The notes: a model not told the origin generated them from the sequence alone. A stretch of DNA of 64,000 nucleotides from Cololabis saira (GCF_033807715.1 NC_084592.1:23445501-23509500), one strand, 5' to 3'. Positions 48,055 through 60,590 are shown, counted from the first letter of the stretch. Made by a program: numbers and translations.

Positions 48055-51000
48055 GTCATGTTTTCTGTCTTTGAATGCATGGTGATGGTGGAGACAAAAT
48101 TGAGAAGGCTCAAATTAGAAAGGATATAAAGACGCCTTGACTTCATATCCTAAGAAGAGCATACCCAATAAGTACAGAATCAACACCACTGTAAAGCCTA
48201 TGGTTGCTTTTGGGGGCATACTGAAGTACCTAACCCCAGAAAGGGACTTATCTGGTCCTTGTAGAACTTCCAGGAAAATCTTGTTATAGAATGGTTCCTT
48301 GTAATGGAGGCGCACGCCAACGGTTGATGCCCCATATACAGTAACTATCCGCTCTAATGGAAAATTGCCTTTGGTAAGATTACAGTTATCAAAATTGGTG
48401 TCTGTTTTGGTTCTTTAAGGTGAGGAAAAATTGCATACATCGTCAAGGTGAGTTCAAAATGGACCTGTATGCAGAGCTAAGAAAATAACTAATTAAAAAA
48501 AAAAAAAACCCAGACAAGACTTGAAATGAAATGATGAATGCGCAAACTTTGGGATGCTGGCACAGATTTGCAGTAAACTTGGTCATGGTAACCCTTAAAA
48601 TCTTAAAGAAAAGTCAACAATGTTTCTTTTCCTTTTATGAAAACCAAGAAAAGAAAACCAGCTGCCCTCTTGCAATGCATCCAAAAGTACAAGCAGGAAA
48701 AATATCCAAAGCCAGGATCGAGAAAAAAAGTCAAGGACTATACTGTAAATGTGGTTAATTGCGATGATACAGTTGCGGATTCCTCTATTAACAAGCAAAG
48801 ATAACCGAGTGAATCAACTCATGACATTTGAACATCAAACCTAAACTGATGACACACATGAATACCAGCTTTCACTCTGATCTGATGCACACAGACGTAC
48901 ACAGATGCAGGTGATGAAAGCCTCGGGTTCCTTTGGGGTCAAAGAAGTAATAATGTGGCAATGACGGACTAGAAGAAGGTTATCGCAAGGAAATTCGCAG
49001 GAGAATGAAAACTGCCTGCTTTTTGGTGAAATCAGCTTCTCCTTTTGAACTCTGTTGGCCTTCTGCATCTCACAGTCACTACCTTAGACTATGCGGCCTG
49101 CACTCAGCACCGCTAAAACATGCAGCCCAAGTGATTTCACTTCTATTCTATTCTATTTTGGGAAGAGGGTCTAGGGACCTCCCTCTGTGTAACACTGAAG
49201 TGCTGTCCGCATGATTGGAGTAATATTGCTGTGCCAATGAAATTGGATAAGGCAGTTTTGCGGAGGACACCCCCCCCCCCCCAAAAAAAAAAAAGGAAAA
49301 AGAAAAAAAAAAAAAAAGTAAGCTCTGTTCTCATATTTTGCTACTAGAGCAATGATTACAGTTATTATGGCAGAATTTGTTCACATCAGGTGAAAGTAAT
49401 GGGGTGACATGTCTTTGGTTGTGTATTTAGTTTGTTTAGAGCAAAATATCAAGATTGAGCAAACGTACCATAATAAAAACAAATCATTAAGTACTCAGTG
49501 TTGTGCAAAGCAATTCAGGAAGCACCCCCTGGGATGCAAAACAAAACTGAGATTATATTAAGAAAGAGGGAGCAATGGATGGTGAATGGATACCATTAGA
49601 CTCCTACAGAGGCAATGGGCCCCACTGATGTAGATTACAAAAGGTGGTAGGGCTATGTGTGTCCTAAAATGCATGGATAGAAGGATTTTAAACCAATCTG
49701 TGATTGCTTGCTTGCAACTTGAAACAACATCCTCCACTCTGCTTGAGTTTACACGCGCCTCTTGATAATGCCACGTGTACAAGCTAACATTACATTAAGG
49801 CACAATTTACGGGTTGAGGTTGAAAGTCCATTAGTACAATCCCCTCTTTAGATGCCCACATTACACCACCAGTCATTTACAAAATGTCTCCCTGTGGCTC
49901 TAACTTGCCAGGGTCCCGCACCTTTCTATGGTTGGCAATTAAAATGGGTTAATTGAAGATGCTAATTAGGAACATGAAGTGCCAAACAGCAAGGGAGCCA
50001 AAGGGCAGGGTGCAGTATGTATTTTTAGGGAATATTATTATTATTATGATAAGACACATTAATAACATGCTTCCCGAGGGAGGGGGAAAAATCACCTTGA
50101 GGTAGAGAAGAAAAGAAGAAGTGAGGAAAAAAACTCTGTGTGCACCAGCTTACTATACCACCTGTCTCTGGGAGGTGATTGAAACTGATGCCTGTGCACT
50201 GGCTCTTTCTTTTGAAGATAGCCAACAGATTGATGGCTGCCTCCCAAAGCCCCTCAAACAGCTTTAGCAGTAAATAGAGTCCATCTTCCAAACTGCCTCC
50301 ACGACAGATGAATCAACGCTTGCACAGTGATTAATAACTGCATTTCAGCAGTGAGCTTTCCACCCCACATCCAACATATGCACATTCTCACCAACAGCCC
50401 AACTTTGAGCTTAAACCATAAGACGTGTTTGCATCCTCAGTTTTTAAATCCCTGCTAAATCCATATTCTCACTCCTTTGAGTTTGTTTCTCATCTTTATT
50501 ATGAAGAACCTGCATTTGCATGCAAAGATTCAAATGGCAAATTGTGCCCATATAACAAGTTCACACGTGTTTGGTGTTTTACGGAACGGGAACAAAGAAG
50601 AAAGCCAAGACACAGTTTGCGTGTTTCTTTTTCCTCATGACACTTTCTTGTGTGAGCCCACAAACATCTTAGGGATTATAAAATATTAATTTTTCCATCT
50701 CTCCCTCTCTTAATAATGTCTAGTGTAGGAACCCACAACCACACAAGGAAATAGGCTTGTTTGACTTGCCACTGCAATCATTATTAAACATCATTTTGAA
50801 CACAAAATGAAAGCGGTGATCGGATTGCTTATCAGTCCAGAACAAGCTCACTTACTTCCCACCTATCATGTAGTAGCATGTAGAAGAGAAGAGTAAGTGC
50901 TCTGCAGCCCCCCGTCCCAATCTTATTCATACACTTAAAGTTTTTCTCTAAAGTAATTACTTTTCCTTACACGTGTATGTCAGTTGCTTTGCAAATACGT

Positions 51001-51696
51001 TTTAAATAATGAAGGCTTGTATGCAAATATCCGAGAAACCATACCCTTAAGACATAATGTGTGAATGAGCAAACAATGAAGAGTAAAATGTTTATTCACA
51101 GCAGATGTATTCAGGGTCCCTTTTGTTTTATCAGTTCCTTGTGGTATTTTAAGTACGTAAAAGCAGCTATTAAAAATGGTTTCAAAACTGCTGAAAATGC
51201 CGGTCCCCTTACGTCTATGCTTTAAATAGGGCTTTAAAGAAAAGATGGTTTTTGGCTGGAAGTGTGGTCCTCACTGACAGTTGTATTAAGTGTGCACTTG
51301 ACAATACACTTGTTCACATAATTCTCAGCTGTCATAGTGACGTTTACCAGATGGAGGCCACAGTGTGTGCACTAGTGAACAAGGACAGACTAATGGGTGC
51401 CCAAAGATGAGGGATATCGCCTAACTTCAGATAGAAGAGCTGTCTTTACAGTTTACACAAAGGTTCGTGTCTTCGAACCTCAAGCTGTTCAATTCCATGA
51501 TTTCAAGCAAGTTTTGTGAGAGAATACAACATAAGAAAAATCATGTGCATTTCCTGTTTTCATTCCTAGCTGATTTGACCTTGCTTTGCTTTAGGGTGGA
51601 GGTGACAGTGAAGGGTTAAGCGGTTAGAGAGCGAGAACATTTTGCTTAAGGAAATTGAACATTCAGAACAAACATGGGAACGCTAGCGCACTGTTG
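48055..51696. other. Non-coding stretch in erbb4 intron 2
   Basis: No exon recognised. The segment 49800-50350 looks non-repetitive with homeobox-like TTAATT/TAATTAG words and is a candidate conserved element. A C-run and A-run lie at 49269-49317. Confidence 0.4.
49269..49317. repeat. C-run followed by A-rich run
   Basis: About 14 C followed by about 35 A-rich bases. Low-complexity sequence. Confidence 0.95.
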
Positions 51697-51740
51697 GGAT
51701 GGATGGATGGACGGACGGACGGATATATGGATGGACGGAT
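51697..51740. repeat. GGAT/GGAC tetranucleotide array
   Basis: Imperfect tandem repeat of GGATGGAC-type units. Confidence 0.9.
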
Positions 51741-51844
51741 GAAGTGGTGGATTGATAAAGGCTTCAGGCCACCATGCCAGTCCAAGGCACATAGAAAAAC
51801 ATCCACAAACTCTCAAACATACTCCATAGAATAATTATCCTTAT

Positions 51845-51898
51845 GCACATTATTTTGGATAGTGGGAGGAAACTGGAGTACCCAGATAAAATCCTTGA
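51845..51898 (-). mobile_element. Fragment of the common fish SINE
   Basis: TTTTGGATAGTGGGAGGAAA then CTGGAGTACCCAGATAAAATC matches the conserved middle of the repeat at 34175-34499 and 46631-47025. The remainder is too decayed to place. Confidence 0.6.
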
Positions 51899-54496
51899 AA
51901 GAATGGGGCGATAAAATGTTTGAAATGTCAAAACAATTCTCTTAGGTTGTTAATTTATGTTGACATGAGATTAAATGTTACAGACGGCGAAAAAAGCAGA
52001 TATTCCTGATATAAAGGTGAAAACATGAATGTGCATATATTTTAGTCATGTCAATTCACGGCAAAAGTAATATCAAAGCACTGATGTTCACAAAAACAAT
52101 ATACCAAGTCTTCTGTACATCCGTCGTATGATCTCCTAGCTGTGTAATTATGATTACAAATGAAGGCTACTTCTACATTTTATTATTTTATTTTATTAAT
52201 GTCATTTTATTCGGCCATTGTTACAGATTCTGCTATGTTCACTCGAATGCTTCACATTTAAATTAGGAAATTGGACATGCAGTGCACTGTTAGACTCACT
52301 CCTCACTAAATTACAAAATTCAATTGTCAAAAATGTGCTTGTACTTGGATACAATTTATTCAAGTGTTCCAGGTCCTACTTCCAATCATAAGTGCCCACA
52401 AATCAGCAGTAAGCTTTCAAGAAAACAATGGGATCAAAAAAATCGAAAGTTCAGTCTCTTTCGAGGTAGAATATTTGATCAGCGATCTTCAAGGAAGTTT
52501 TATCCAATATGAATGATTTAATTTGATTTTCTGCCCATCTTCATCAGGCTGCATGATTAACCGTGACTTGTTTAATGGTTAATACATCTGAACAGATGCC
52601 AGATATTTACAGGAGACAGAGGACAGAATCACATTTAAAGCATGACGTACTGTGTGAATAAACTGCATAATGGGAATAATTGAAGTGATCAGTGTTGCAG
52701 CTTTCTTGTGTTCAGCTCTTAAATGAAGCTCAGTGCACATTGGGGTGATGTCTGTTAATATTCTATATTAAATTTGACATCCCTTTTTTTTCTTTTCAAG
52801 AGTTGACAAGATTTATAGACATTAATTTAACATCTGTGACATGCTGAATGGAAAAATACCAGCCAGAGGAGAGTACTTCTAAACAATATTATTTGAACCA
52901 TCACAGTTCCACTCCTTCAGGTGCTCTATGGGATGTGCATCTTTGGACATTGGCTTCATAATTTTAAGGTGCTTACTTCCGATGTAGAGCAAATATTAAA
53001 CGCTGTGAAATTGGCCGAAGATAAAGATGGGGAAACCGGAAAATTCTGCTCTGATCTGGGTCAATGAAGTCACAGCACCTAGAATACTGGAATATCTCAC
53101 AAAATAAGACTTAAGTGACAGGGTTGTATTATATTTGAATTTGTGAATCGGTAATCCCTTCAAACGTATGCTTCAAAACACAGAAATATTTGCATCTTTC
53201 CTTTTTAAGCAGCAAGAAGAATATTTGAAAATGTCTTTTCCTCAAATATCTAAACATCTGCCATCAAAACTACTCTAAAACATATATGAATATGAAAATA
53301 ATTTTCCGTACATAAGTAACCTTAATTGAAGTATGTTTTTTAGAAACACTTCAACTATTGGAAACTGAATTTATTCTTTGCTGCCAGCTGAAATGGGCCG
53401 CATTTCTTTTCTAGAATGAAAAAAACTAAACTGTAATCAATCATTTCAGTTAAACCATTACCGTGTCAGGTGTTGAGTGTCTTCATATCCAATTATGCAT
53501 ATGAAGTATAAGATGTAAACAACTAAGAGGATCTCTAGTAAGCGTGAAAACAAATTCTCCATTAACTTCGTTTTTGAACGCAGCACTTCAAAATGTCCTC
53601 TAAAAATGTTCAATGATTTAGTCCTTTGAAGAGTGCTGTTGGCCTTTGCATCCATGCCATGGTATTATAATTTAAAGTGTTTGTAATATAATGTGGAGTG
53701 TTCAACATACCTATTAACTCAAGTTCAGATTTTATCCCTGAGTTAAATCAAGTCATGGTAATTTAGCATTAATTCTTATGGTGTTTTAAAGAAGTGTATA
53801 TGAAATTGCCAATTCCCACAGAACATAAATGCAGCATCTTTTTTCCTCTTCCCCTGTCTCATATTTCTTTTTGACTGGCATATTTGTCCCTCAGGCGCCA
53901 TCAATGCCCTCCCCAGCTTCCTAATTCTGATGCACCGTTAGATGAGCGGAGATTACGTTGGCCCCATGCTCCATAGCAAACTCCTTCAATATTAATGAAG
54001 ACTGATGAAGTGCTCGGGAGCCCCTGTCTTTCAGCCTAGACCCAGATTGGATTGACAGTTGCAATTAGCGTCTCCTCAAGTTCATTTCCATCATTTTAAT
54101 TTGACACGAAGAAGGACAGTGCACGGTTGGAAGTGACACCACTGACAGGGAAAAGTCCACAGAACGGTTAGCCAAGGGAAGCGTGATGAAAGAGTTTGAC
54201 CAGCAACTAAACTGGAAGGTATGCTCTATAAAAGAGGTGCTAACGTTGGCAAAAACAGAAATCAGAAGTGATTCTTTACAGCTTGGTTTTCATGACCGCC
54301 ACACAACTAATCCTACATGTACACGAGTAACAAATCCACCTGAAGGCCTCTGTAGCCCATCTACGTTCAACAGCACCTTGTATCACCTTTGAGGTACAGG
54401 ATTTTTTTTGTTTTGTTTTTTTTAAAAGAGTTCAACTTTCATGGTTTCCGCTGTCAACAGCAACAGTCACCGAATGGATCGCTTGTCAGTGTGTCT
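51899..54496. other. Non-coding stretch in erbb4 intron 2
   Basis: No exon or element family recognised. 53880-54070 reads as non-repetitive, balanced sequence and is a candidate conserved element. Confidence 0.4.
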
Positions 54497-55010
54497 ATGA
54501 GAAACAGTGTTGGGGGTAACGCGTTACAAAAGTAACGCAATTACAGTAATGTATTACTATTTGCTGTAACGCAGTAATATAACGCATTACTAATACATTT
54601 TCGGTAATATTTTACTCGTTACAATCTAAGTAACGCGCGTTATAACGCATTTTAACCCGTTTAGCTGTTGTTTTTTAAAGAATTCACCAACGAGACATCC
54701 GCGTCCGCGAGACATCCCGACAACAGAAAAAAGCGTTGGGAACGCGGCGCGGCGGAACGTAGCGCCGCTGGACACTGTTTGTGTGGGGACTGTTCAGTGA
54801 GCAGAGCCGGCAGGGAAAAGTCAACAGTGCGGCGTGTCCGCGTGTAACTTAAATCTACCATGGTCTCAGCGTTAGGGCTCGGCCAAGTGAGGCTTTATTA
54901 ATATATGGGCTTTATATATTTATTAAATATATATGAGTGCGGAGTCGGCGAGGAGCTGCGCGCGGCGAGGAGCAGGAGCCGGGCTCACAGTCAGTCGCGC
55001 TGTGAGAGCG

Positions 55011-55126
55011 GATTTATGGTTCCGCGTTAAATCGACGCAGAGCTTTCGCCGTAGGGTACGCAGTAGTTCGCGTAACCCACGGCGTATGGCCTGCGTTGGT
55101 GTAACGCGGAACCATAAATCAGCCTT
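55011..55126. mobile_element. Palindromic MITE, copy 3 (nested in hAT)
   Basis: The left arm GATTTATGGTTCCGCGTTAA and the right arm TAACGCGGAACCATAAATCA are inverse. The inner part keeps CGACGCAGAGC and GCCGTAGGGTACG/CCCACGGCGT but is more diverged than copy 1. Confidence 0.88.
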
Positions 55127-55334
55127 AAACCACACCTGCAGCCCATCAGGAGGAGAGGTTAAAACAGCTGCGAGTTGTTGATTGCTGGTTCGTTTTGTTA
55201 ACTCTGAGAGCTTTATTGGTTTGTTTGTTAGCTTGCTGGTGTTTTTTTTCTCTCTGGGAGTTATTTATGAAGAAGTTCTGAGTTCCGTGTGAGCAGTATT
55301 CGAGTTGAGGGGGGATGAGGGGTGATGTGATGGC

Positions 55335-55617
55335 ACCCCCCCTGAAATTAAAATGGTCCAAATCACCCCCCCCCCCTGAAATAAAAACGGTCCAAATCAT
55401 CCCCCCTGAAATAAAAACAGTCCAAATCATCCCCCCTGAAATAAAAACGGTCCAAATCATCCCCCCTGAAATAAAAACAGTCCAAATCATCCCCCCTGAA
55501 ATAAAAACGGTCCAAATCATCCCTGAAATAAAAACGGTCCAAATCATCCCCCCTGAAATAAAAACGGTCCAAATCATCCCCCCTGAAATAAAAACGGTCC
55601 AAATCATCCCCCCTGTA
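55335..55617. repeat. 30-bp minisatellite, about nine copies
   Basis: The unit is CCCCCCTGAAATAAAAACGG plus TCCAAATCAT. The first copy is diverged and one copy is 27 bp. Copies differ at AACGG versus AACAG. The period of 30 keeps frames open on both strands, but these are not genes. Confidence 0.97.
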
Positions 55618-55857
55618 AAACTGCCATCCCTCCTTTCCATCCCTTATGTCATTTCATCAATGAATGTGGTTTTACTGCTATTTCAACATTTAGAGTCATC
55701 ACCAGAAAAATAACACCAGAAAAATAACTTATTTGACAATTTTCACCTGTTTCAAGTAAATTTTCACTTGAAATAAGTAGAAAAATCTGCCAGTGGGACA
55801 AGATTTATCTTTTTTTGCTATTTTGTTGAAAGTAACTCAAAAGTAATACACAAGTAG

Positions 55858-56849
55858 TGTAACGCATTACATGTCATGTCATGTCATCTTCTCCCGCTTA
55901 TCCATTCCCGGGTCGCGGGGGCAGCAGCCTCAGCAGGGATGCCCAGACTTCCCTCACCCCAGACACTTCCTCCAGCTCTTCCGGGGGGAGTCCGAGGCGT
56001 TCCCAGGCCAGCCGAGAGACATAGTCTCTCCAGCGTGTCCTGGGTCTTCCCCGGGGTCTCCTCCCGGTGGGACATGCCTGGAACACCTCCCTAGGGAGGC
56101 GTCCAGGAGGCATCCGGTACAGATGCCCAAGCCACCTCAGCTGACTCCTCTCAATGTGGAGGAGTAGCGGCTCGACTCCGAGCTCCTCCCGGGTGACCGA
56201 ACTCCTCACCCTATCTCTAAGGGAGCGTCCAGCCACCCTGCGGAGGAAACTCATCTCGGCCGCTTGTATCCGCGATCTTGTCCTTTCGGTCACTACCCAA
56301 AGTTCATGACCATAGGTGAGGGTAGGGGCGTAGATTGACTGGTAAATCGAGAGCTTCGCCTTTCGACTCAGCTCCCTCTTTACCACGACGGTCCAGTACA
56401 TCGACCGCATTACTGCGGACGCTGCACCGATCCGCCTGTCAATCTCACGCTCCATTGTTCCCTCACTCGTGAACAAGATCCCGAGATACTTGAACTCCTC
56501 CACCTGAGGCAGGACTTCTCCACCCACCCGGAGAAGGCATGCCACCCTTTTCCGGTCGAGAACCATGGCCTCGGTCTTGGAGGTGCTGATTCTCATCCCT
56601 GCCGCGTCGCACTCGGCCGCAAACCGCCCCAGCACATGCTGGAGGTCCCGGTCTGATGAAGCCAACAGGACAACATCATCTGCAAAAAGCAGAGATGAAA
56701 TCCTGAGGTTCCCAAACCAGATCCCCTCCGGCCCCTGGCTGCGCCTAGAAATCCTGTCCATAAAAATTATGAACAGGACCGGTGACAAAGGGCAGCCCTG
56801 CCGGAGTCCAACATGCACCGGGAACAAGTCTGACTTGTAACGCATTACA
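55858..56849 (-). mobile_element. 5'-truncated LINE (55872-56835) with 14-bp target duplication
   Basis: The 14-mer TGTAACGCATTACA flanks both sides (55858-55871 and 56836-56849). The element reads on the minus strand and ends in a short ATGAC-repeat tail (55872-55888). The 5' part, including the endonuclease, is missing. It inserted into the hAT element at 54505-56950. It belongs to the same family as the relic at 9685-10355. The clade is not assigned with confidence. Confidence 0.93.
55898..56845 (-). CDS. LINE reverse transcriptase C-terminal part, 315 codons, open, chimeric start
   Basis: This encodes the distal half of a non-LTR retrotransposon polyprotein. Visible motifs are GLRQGCPLSPVLF (residues 13-25), MDRISRRSQG (29-38), the catalytic FADD (54-57) and, further on, FKYLGILF. 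The C-terminal region has the blocks TLTYGHELWVVTERTRSRIQ and RWRDYVSRLAWERLG, usual for this abundant fish family. The frame ends near the 3' tail. The first codons (MRYK) come from the host hAT target duplication, not from the LINE, whose own sequence starts at about SDLFPV. The upstream catalytic aspartate of motif A and the endonuclease are lost, so the product would not be active. The intact frame suggests recent insertion. Confidence 0.88.
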   Translation of the reverse strand: MRYKSDLFPVHVGLRQGCPLSPVLFIIFMDRISRRSQGPEGIWFGNLRISSLLFADDVVLLASSDRDLQHVLGRFAAECDAAGMRISTSKTEAMVLDRKRVACLLRVGGEVLPQVEEFKYLGILFTSEGTMEREIDRRIGAASAVMRSMYWTVVVKRELSRKAKLSIYQSIYAPTLTYGHELWVVTERTRSRIQAAEMSFLRRVAGRSLRDRVRSSVTREELGVEPLLLHIERSQLRWLGHLYRMPPGRLPREVFQACPTGRRPRGRPRTRWRDYVSRLAWERLGLPPEELEEVSGVREVWASLLRLLPPRPGNG

Positions 56850-56958
56850 ATTCAGATATAGTAATATTGTAATGTAACTAATTACTTTCAAATGACAGTA
56901 ACTAGTAATATATAATGTATTATATTTTGGATGTAACTTGCCCAACACTGATGAGAAA

Positions 56959-57958
56959 GATGAATGAGATACAGACCTAGCAGTACCTGAAAATGAATGA
57001 GTCGCTAACATTCTGTAGAAAAGAAGCAGGAGCTGATAGTCAGAGAAAGATGATGTATCACTGCACAAATACAGATATACATGTGACAGTGTAAGTTTCT
57101 CACTTTTCCTTATTCATTTTTAATTCCCTTCAATCCCAAATTCCCAATTTGTTGTAAACTGCCTGTGAGTTTGTGTTTCCGAACATGTTTCTACTCAGAC
57201 AACCTGCCTCATTGTTCGACTGACAGATTCTGTAGGTGATCTTACTCTCTCCTTGCTCTTGTTCCTGGTGGATAAAACAGTGGAATTAAAATGAATGGGG
57301 AGGTTAAATCCCATTTCAAAGAAACCAAAGAAATAAAGGAAAAATTTCCTCTGCTTGCTCTATTTGCCATCCCGCAAAATGAGCCAATCTACAGTTCTCC
57401 ATTGCTACTGACCTATAGACTTCTGCAGGGCAATAAGGGCTGTGCTGACCTGGTTTGTAATGATAGTTACTGTGCAAAGTGAAACCTTTAGTGAATCACA
57501 GAGGTCAGAAAACTGCTGTTGCAATACTATCAATGTGCAAAACTTTTATTCTCACTACACTTTTACCCTCTACCAAACCTAACTGCATCAAGGAAAGACT
57601 ACAATGTCTATCCCTTCAAAGTACCATAGAATAATGCATTTTTGCAGCAACTTGTCTTCAGCGTGCATTGTCACTTTGATGCATATGTTGGTAGATTTTC
57701 ATTCATAGACCAGTAATAAGTACAGTCGCTGTTGTAGCGCTCCATCATTGCTGTATGGTGAACATGCAGCACCTCGAGGGGATACATTTCTTCTGGTGCA
57801 GCAACCTTGTGTCTCTTTTTTTTTATTAGCAAGTGTTGTGCAACAAGTAGTGCTGTTAAGTTATCACGAGTTATTGATAATTGTCCTTCAACAATTATTA
57901 ATAATTAATAAAGTAGATTATTTATCAACTTGAATTATCAAAATGACTTAATAAATTT
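56959..57958. other. Non-coding stretch, no gene recognised
   Basis: Intron 2 sequence. It may include flanking internal sequence of the LTR element that follows (TAATTATTAATAATT words at 57890-57910). Confidence 0.4.
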
Positions 57959-58242
57959 GGGGCACCACCTGGGTTTTAACCAGGAAAATGATAACTTTAA
58001 CAGCAGAATCAGTCTCAAGATTAATTATTCTACAGAATACAATTGAAGGATGAAATCCGAACACAGGCTCCGGCACCCAACATTAGCGGCAAATGTGCGT
58101 ACAATAAACAAAGACGACTTCTTTCAATCAGAATTTATTCACATCAGTGTCAAGCAGATGGGAAAACAGCATTCCGGATAAACTCTGATGGTTCGCTACA
58201 TTAACAGAGACAATAAATTACATAATGCAGGTCTTCCGATCA

Positions 58243-58366
<124 letters not shown>

Positions 58367-58472
58367 AGTCAGTCAGTCAGTCAGTCAGTCAGTCAGTCAG
58401 TCAGTCAGTCAGTCAGTCAGTCAGTCAGTCAGTCAGTCAGTCAGTCAGTCAGTCAGTCAGTCAGTCAGTCAG
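58367..58472. repeat. (AGTC)n tetranucleotide array, about 26 units
   Basis: Perfect array directly after the GT array; the two form a compound microsatellite. Confidence 0.99.
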
Positions 58473-58719
58473 AGCGGCGTCACGTCGCGCTGCGTTACGT
58501 GGGCACGCAGCCAACAGGTCGGGCCCCGTCACGCTACGCGAACACCCCGCCAAGAGGACGGATCACGCATGTAAGGTGGCGGACAGCGCTACTCAGACCA
58601 CGAGTAAAAATGGCGAACAGCCACGTGAATCTAAGACGCTGTCCTCCCCTTGTTAGTTAAGCGAGGAGGGGAGGAAGAGTCGATCACAGAAAAATATACA
58701 CTCCGACGATCGCCGGTTC

Positions 58720-59666
58720 GTCTGCGGCAGTGGTCCCCAACCTTTTCTGAACCGCGGACCGGTTTAATGTCATGACAATATTTTCACGGCCCAATCTAAA
58801 GGTGTAGTTGATAAAAACTAAATAAAATGACAAGATCAGCATTAAAAACTGTGGTATTTTCTCTATAGTAATAATAATAATAATGAATAATAATAAAACA
58901 TAGTTTTCGAAAAAATAGAATAAAATAATGGAAATTGTAAATTACCTTTTAATATGAGTATTTCTATAAATGTGTTTTTATGTTTTTATGTCTCATTAAC
59001 GTTATTTAAAGCCAGGCTTTTATTTTATTTTTTAAGGACACTGATATTTAGTGCTTTTATTTTGAAGGCGTCTCGCCGAGACATTGTAAACATCCGGTGC
59101 TTCGGACTTTAATCGTAAAAGTTTACTGGCAGTAGAAAGTGTGTCTGCAAGACTAAAGAGTCTTGAGTCCTAAAGTGGTGGCCAACTGACACAAAAAAGC
59201 ACCTGGCTGGTAAGGATTTGTTTTCTTTGCAAATGTTATGCCGTATTTATGTCCAGCTTGAGTTTGGCTGTCGTGGTTACTCATGTATTGTGGTTAGCGG
59301 TAGGCCTGATTTATGGTACCGCGTTAAATCGACGGCGTAGCCTACGGCGTAGGTTGCGCGCCGACGCACACCCTACGCCGTAGGCTCTGCGTAGGTGTAA
59401 CGCGGAACCATAAATCAGCCTGTAGCTGTTATTACCGAGCGAGCGAGCAGCTGCGTCGGTCTGAAACGTATATGAATGTAGAAAGACTAACTCTATTTTA
59501 TTTTATTCCTTTATAGCTCTTACAGTGTGTTTGCAGTGTATTTATTGTACATCCAAGGAATAAAAACATTGTGAACCATCAGTTTGAGAGTCATCCATCA
59601 TCAGGGGATGCTACAGAAATTATTTTTTCTCTCTGGGCCCGGGGGTTGGGGACCACTGGTCTGCGG
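58720..59666. mobile_element. hAT-type MITE (58728-59658) with 8-bp target duplication
   Basis: CAGTGGTCCCCAACC at the left end is the exact inverse of GGTTGGGGACCACTG at the right end. The flanks are the identical 8-mer GTCTGCGG (58720-58727 and 59659-59666). The termini match a well-known vertebrate hAT (Tip100/Zaphod-like) style. A palindromic MITE is nested at 59304-59420. No transposase. Confidence 0.95.
59304..59420. mobile_element. Palindromic MITE, copy 4 (nested in hAT)
   Basis: The left arm GGCCTGATTTATGGTACCGC and the right arm GCGGAACCATAAATCAGCC are inverse. The inner part has CGGCGTAGCCTACGGCGTAG and CCCTACGCCGTAGGCTCTGC. This is the most complete copy in the window. Confidence 0.9.
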
Positions 59667-60519
59667 GATTCTCGGGGCGTCACACAAAAGCACAGCTGCA
59701 GATGATCACATCCACGGCCGTGGAAATCAAACAGGTGTGGGCTCTCACGACCGATTCGATGGATCGTTCCAGGGGTCTCACTAGGGAGTCGGGTCGGGAT
59801 TGAGATCACCCGCCCGCTCTGAGATTCAACCGGGAGCCGTGGTCCGATGATTTGGCGGTGAAAGCTCACGTGACAGACGGAAACAGCACAATCGACACGT
59901 CACACAATATATGAAAACACCACGCAAAATACCTTAAACTAAGTCTGCCCAGACAGTTATAGCCTCTTACTTTTAGGGATCTGACTTGAGGGGGTCAGCA
60001 GCGTCTTGGAGGGCGTTAAAGCTCTCAGGCAGGTCTCCCTTCCGAGGCGCTGGCTGCGCTTCGGGACGAATCGAGGTGGCTCCCATTTGCTCCGTCCTAC
60101 TCTGGGAAAAGCACAAGAACACAGGCGAGGTTGCAGGACTGGGGGACGATTTCCCGTTTACCAGCGCTGGCGACTCTCACGGCTTCTCTTTGCGGCCGGG
60201 GCCCGATTCCTGGGTCAGGATGCTGCGGGGAATCCGTTCACCGCTGGTGAGGGCGCGGGTCCAAGCCGGCTGGCCGGGTCGCTCCGGGGCTGATGCGCAA
60301 CTGCGCTGAGTGAAGAAAAGAGGTAGTCGCGACCGTCCCGCGTGCAAGACAGGCTTGGATGGATCAGAGTCGGGCCGGAGACCACTCAAAACGGGTCGTT
60401 GGACGGGAGTCAAAAAAAGGATGGTCAAAAAAGGGAAAAAGGGGAAAAAAAAAGACCCCAAGAAAAAGCTGAAGACAGAAAAGGTACAGAAGAGAGAAGA
60501 GGGCCAGAGAGGGGGGCCT

Positions 60520-60590
60520 TGCTCTTTTATAGCTGCGCCCAGGAAGTCGATGCTCCTTCCTGCAGCTTGAGGTCCTTGCCCAATCAGAAT
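60520..60590 (-). promoter_or_regulatory. TATA and CCAAT boxes of the probable LTR
   Basis: CTATAAAAGAGC on the minus strand lies about 50 bp downstream of an ATTGG (inverted CCAAT) element, a typical RNA polymerase II core promoter order. Confidence 0.5.

Larger units (their letters stand above)
54497..56958. mobile_element. hAT-type transposon (54505-56950) with 8-bp target duplication and nested insertions
   Basis: The ends CAGTGTTGGG and CCCAACACTG are inverted, followed inward by GTAACGCGTTAC/GTTAC-rich sequence. The flanks are the identical 8-mer ATGAGAAA (54497-54504 and 56951-56958). Nested within are a palindromic MITE (55011-55126), a minisatellite (55335-55617) and a LINE fragment (55872-56835). 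No transposase of its own is visible. Confidence 0.93.

Noticed and set aside
55315..55713. Plus-strand 132-codon and minus-strand 164-codon repeat proteins
   Set aside because: They are translations of the 30-bp minisatellite with no other protein features.
58367..58472. CRISPR-like regular repetition
   Set aside because: It is a 4-bp microsatellite without spacers. The 30-bp minisatellites at 42601 and 55335 are also tandem without spacers.
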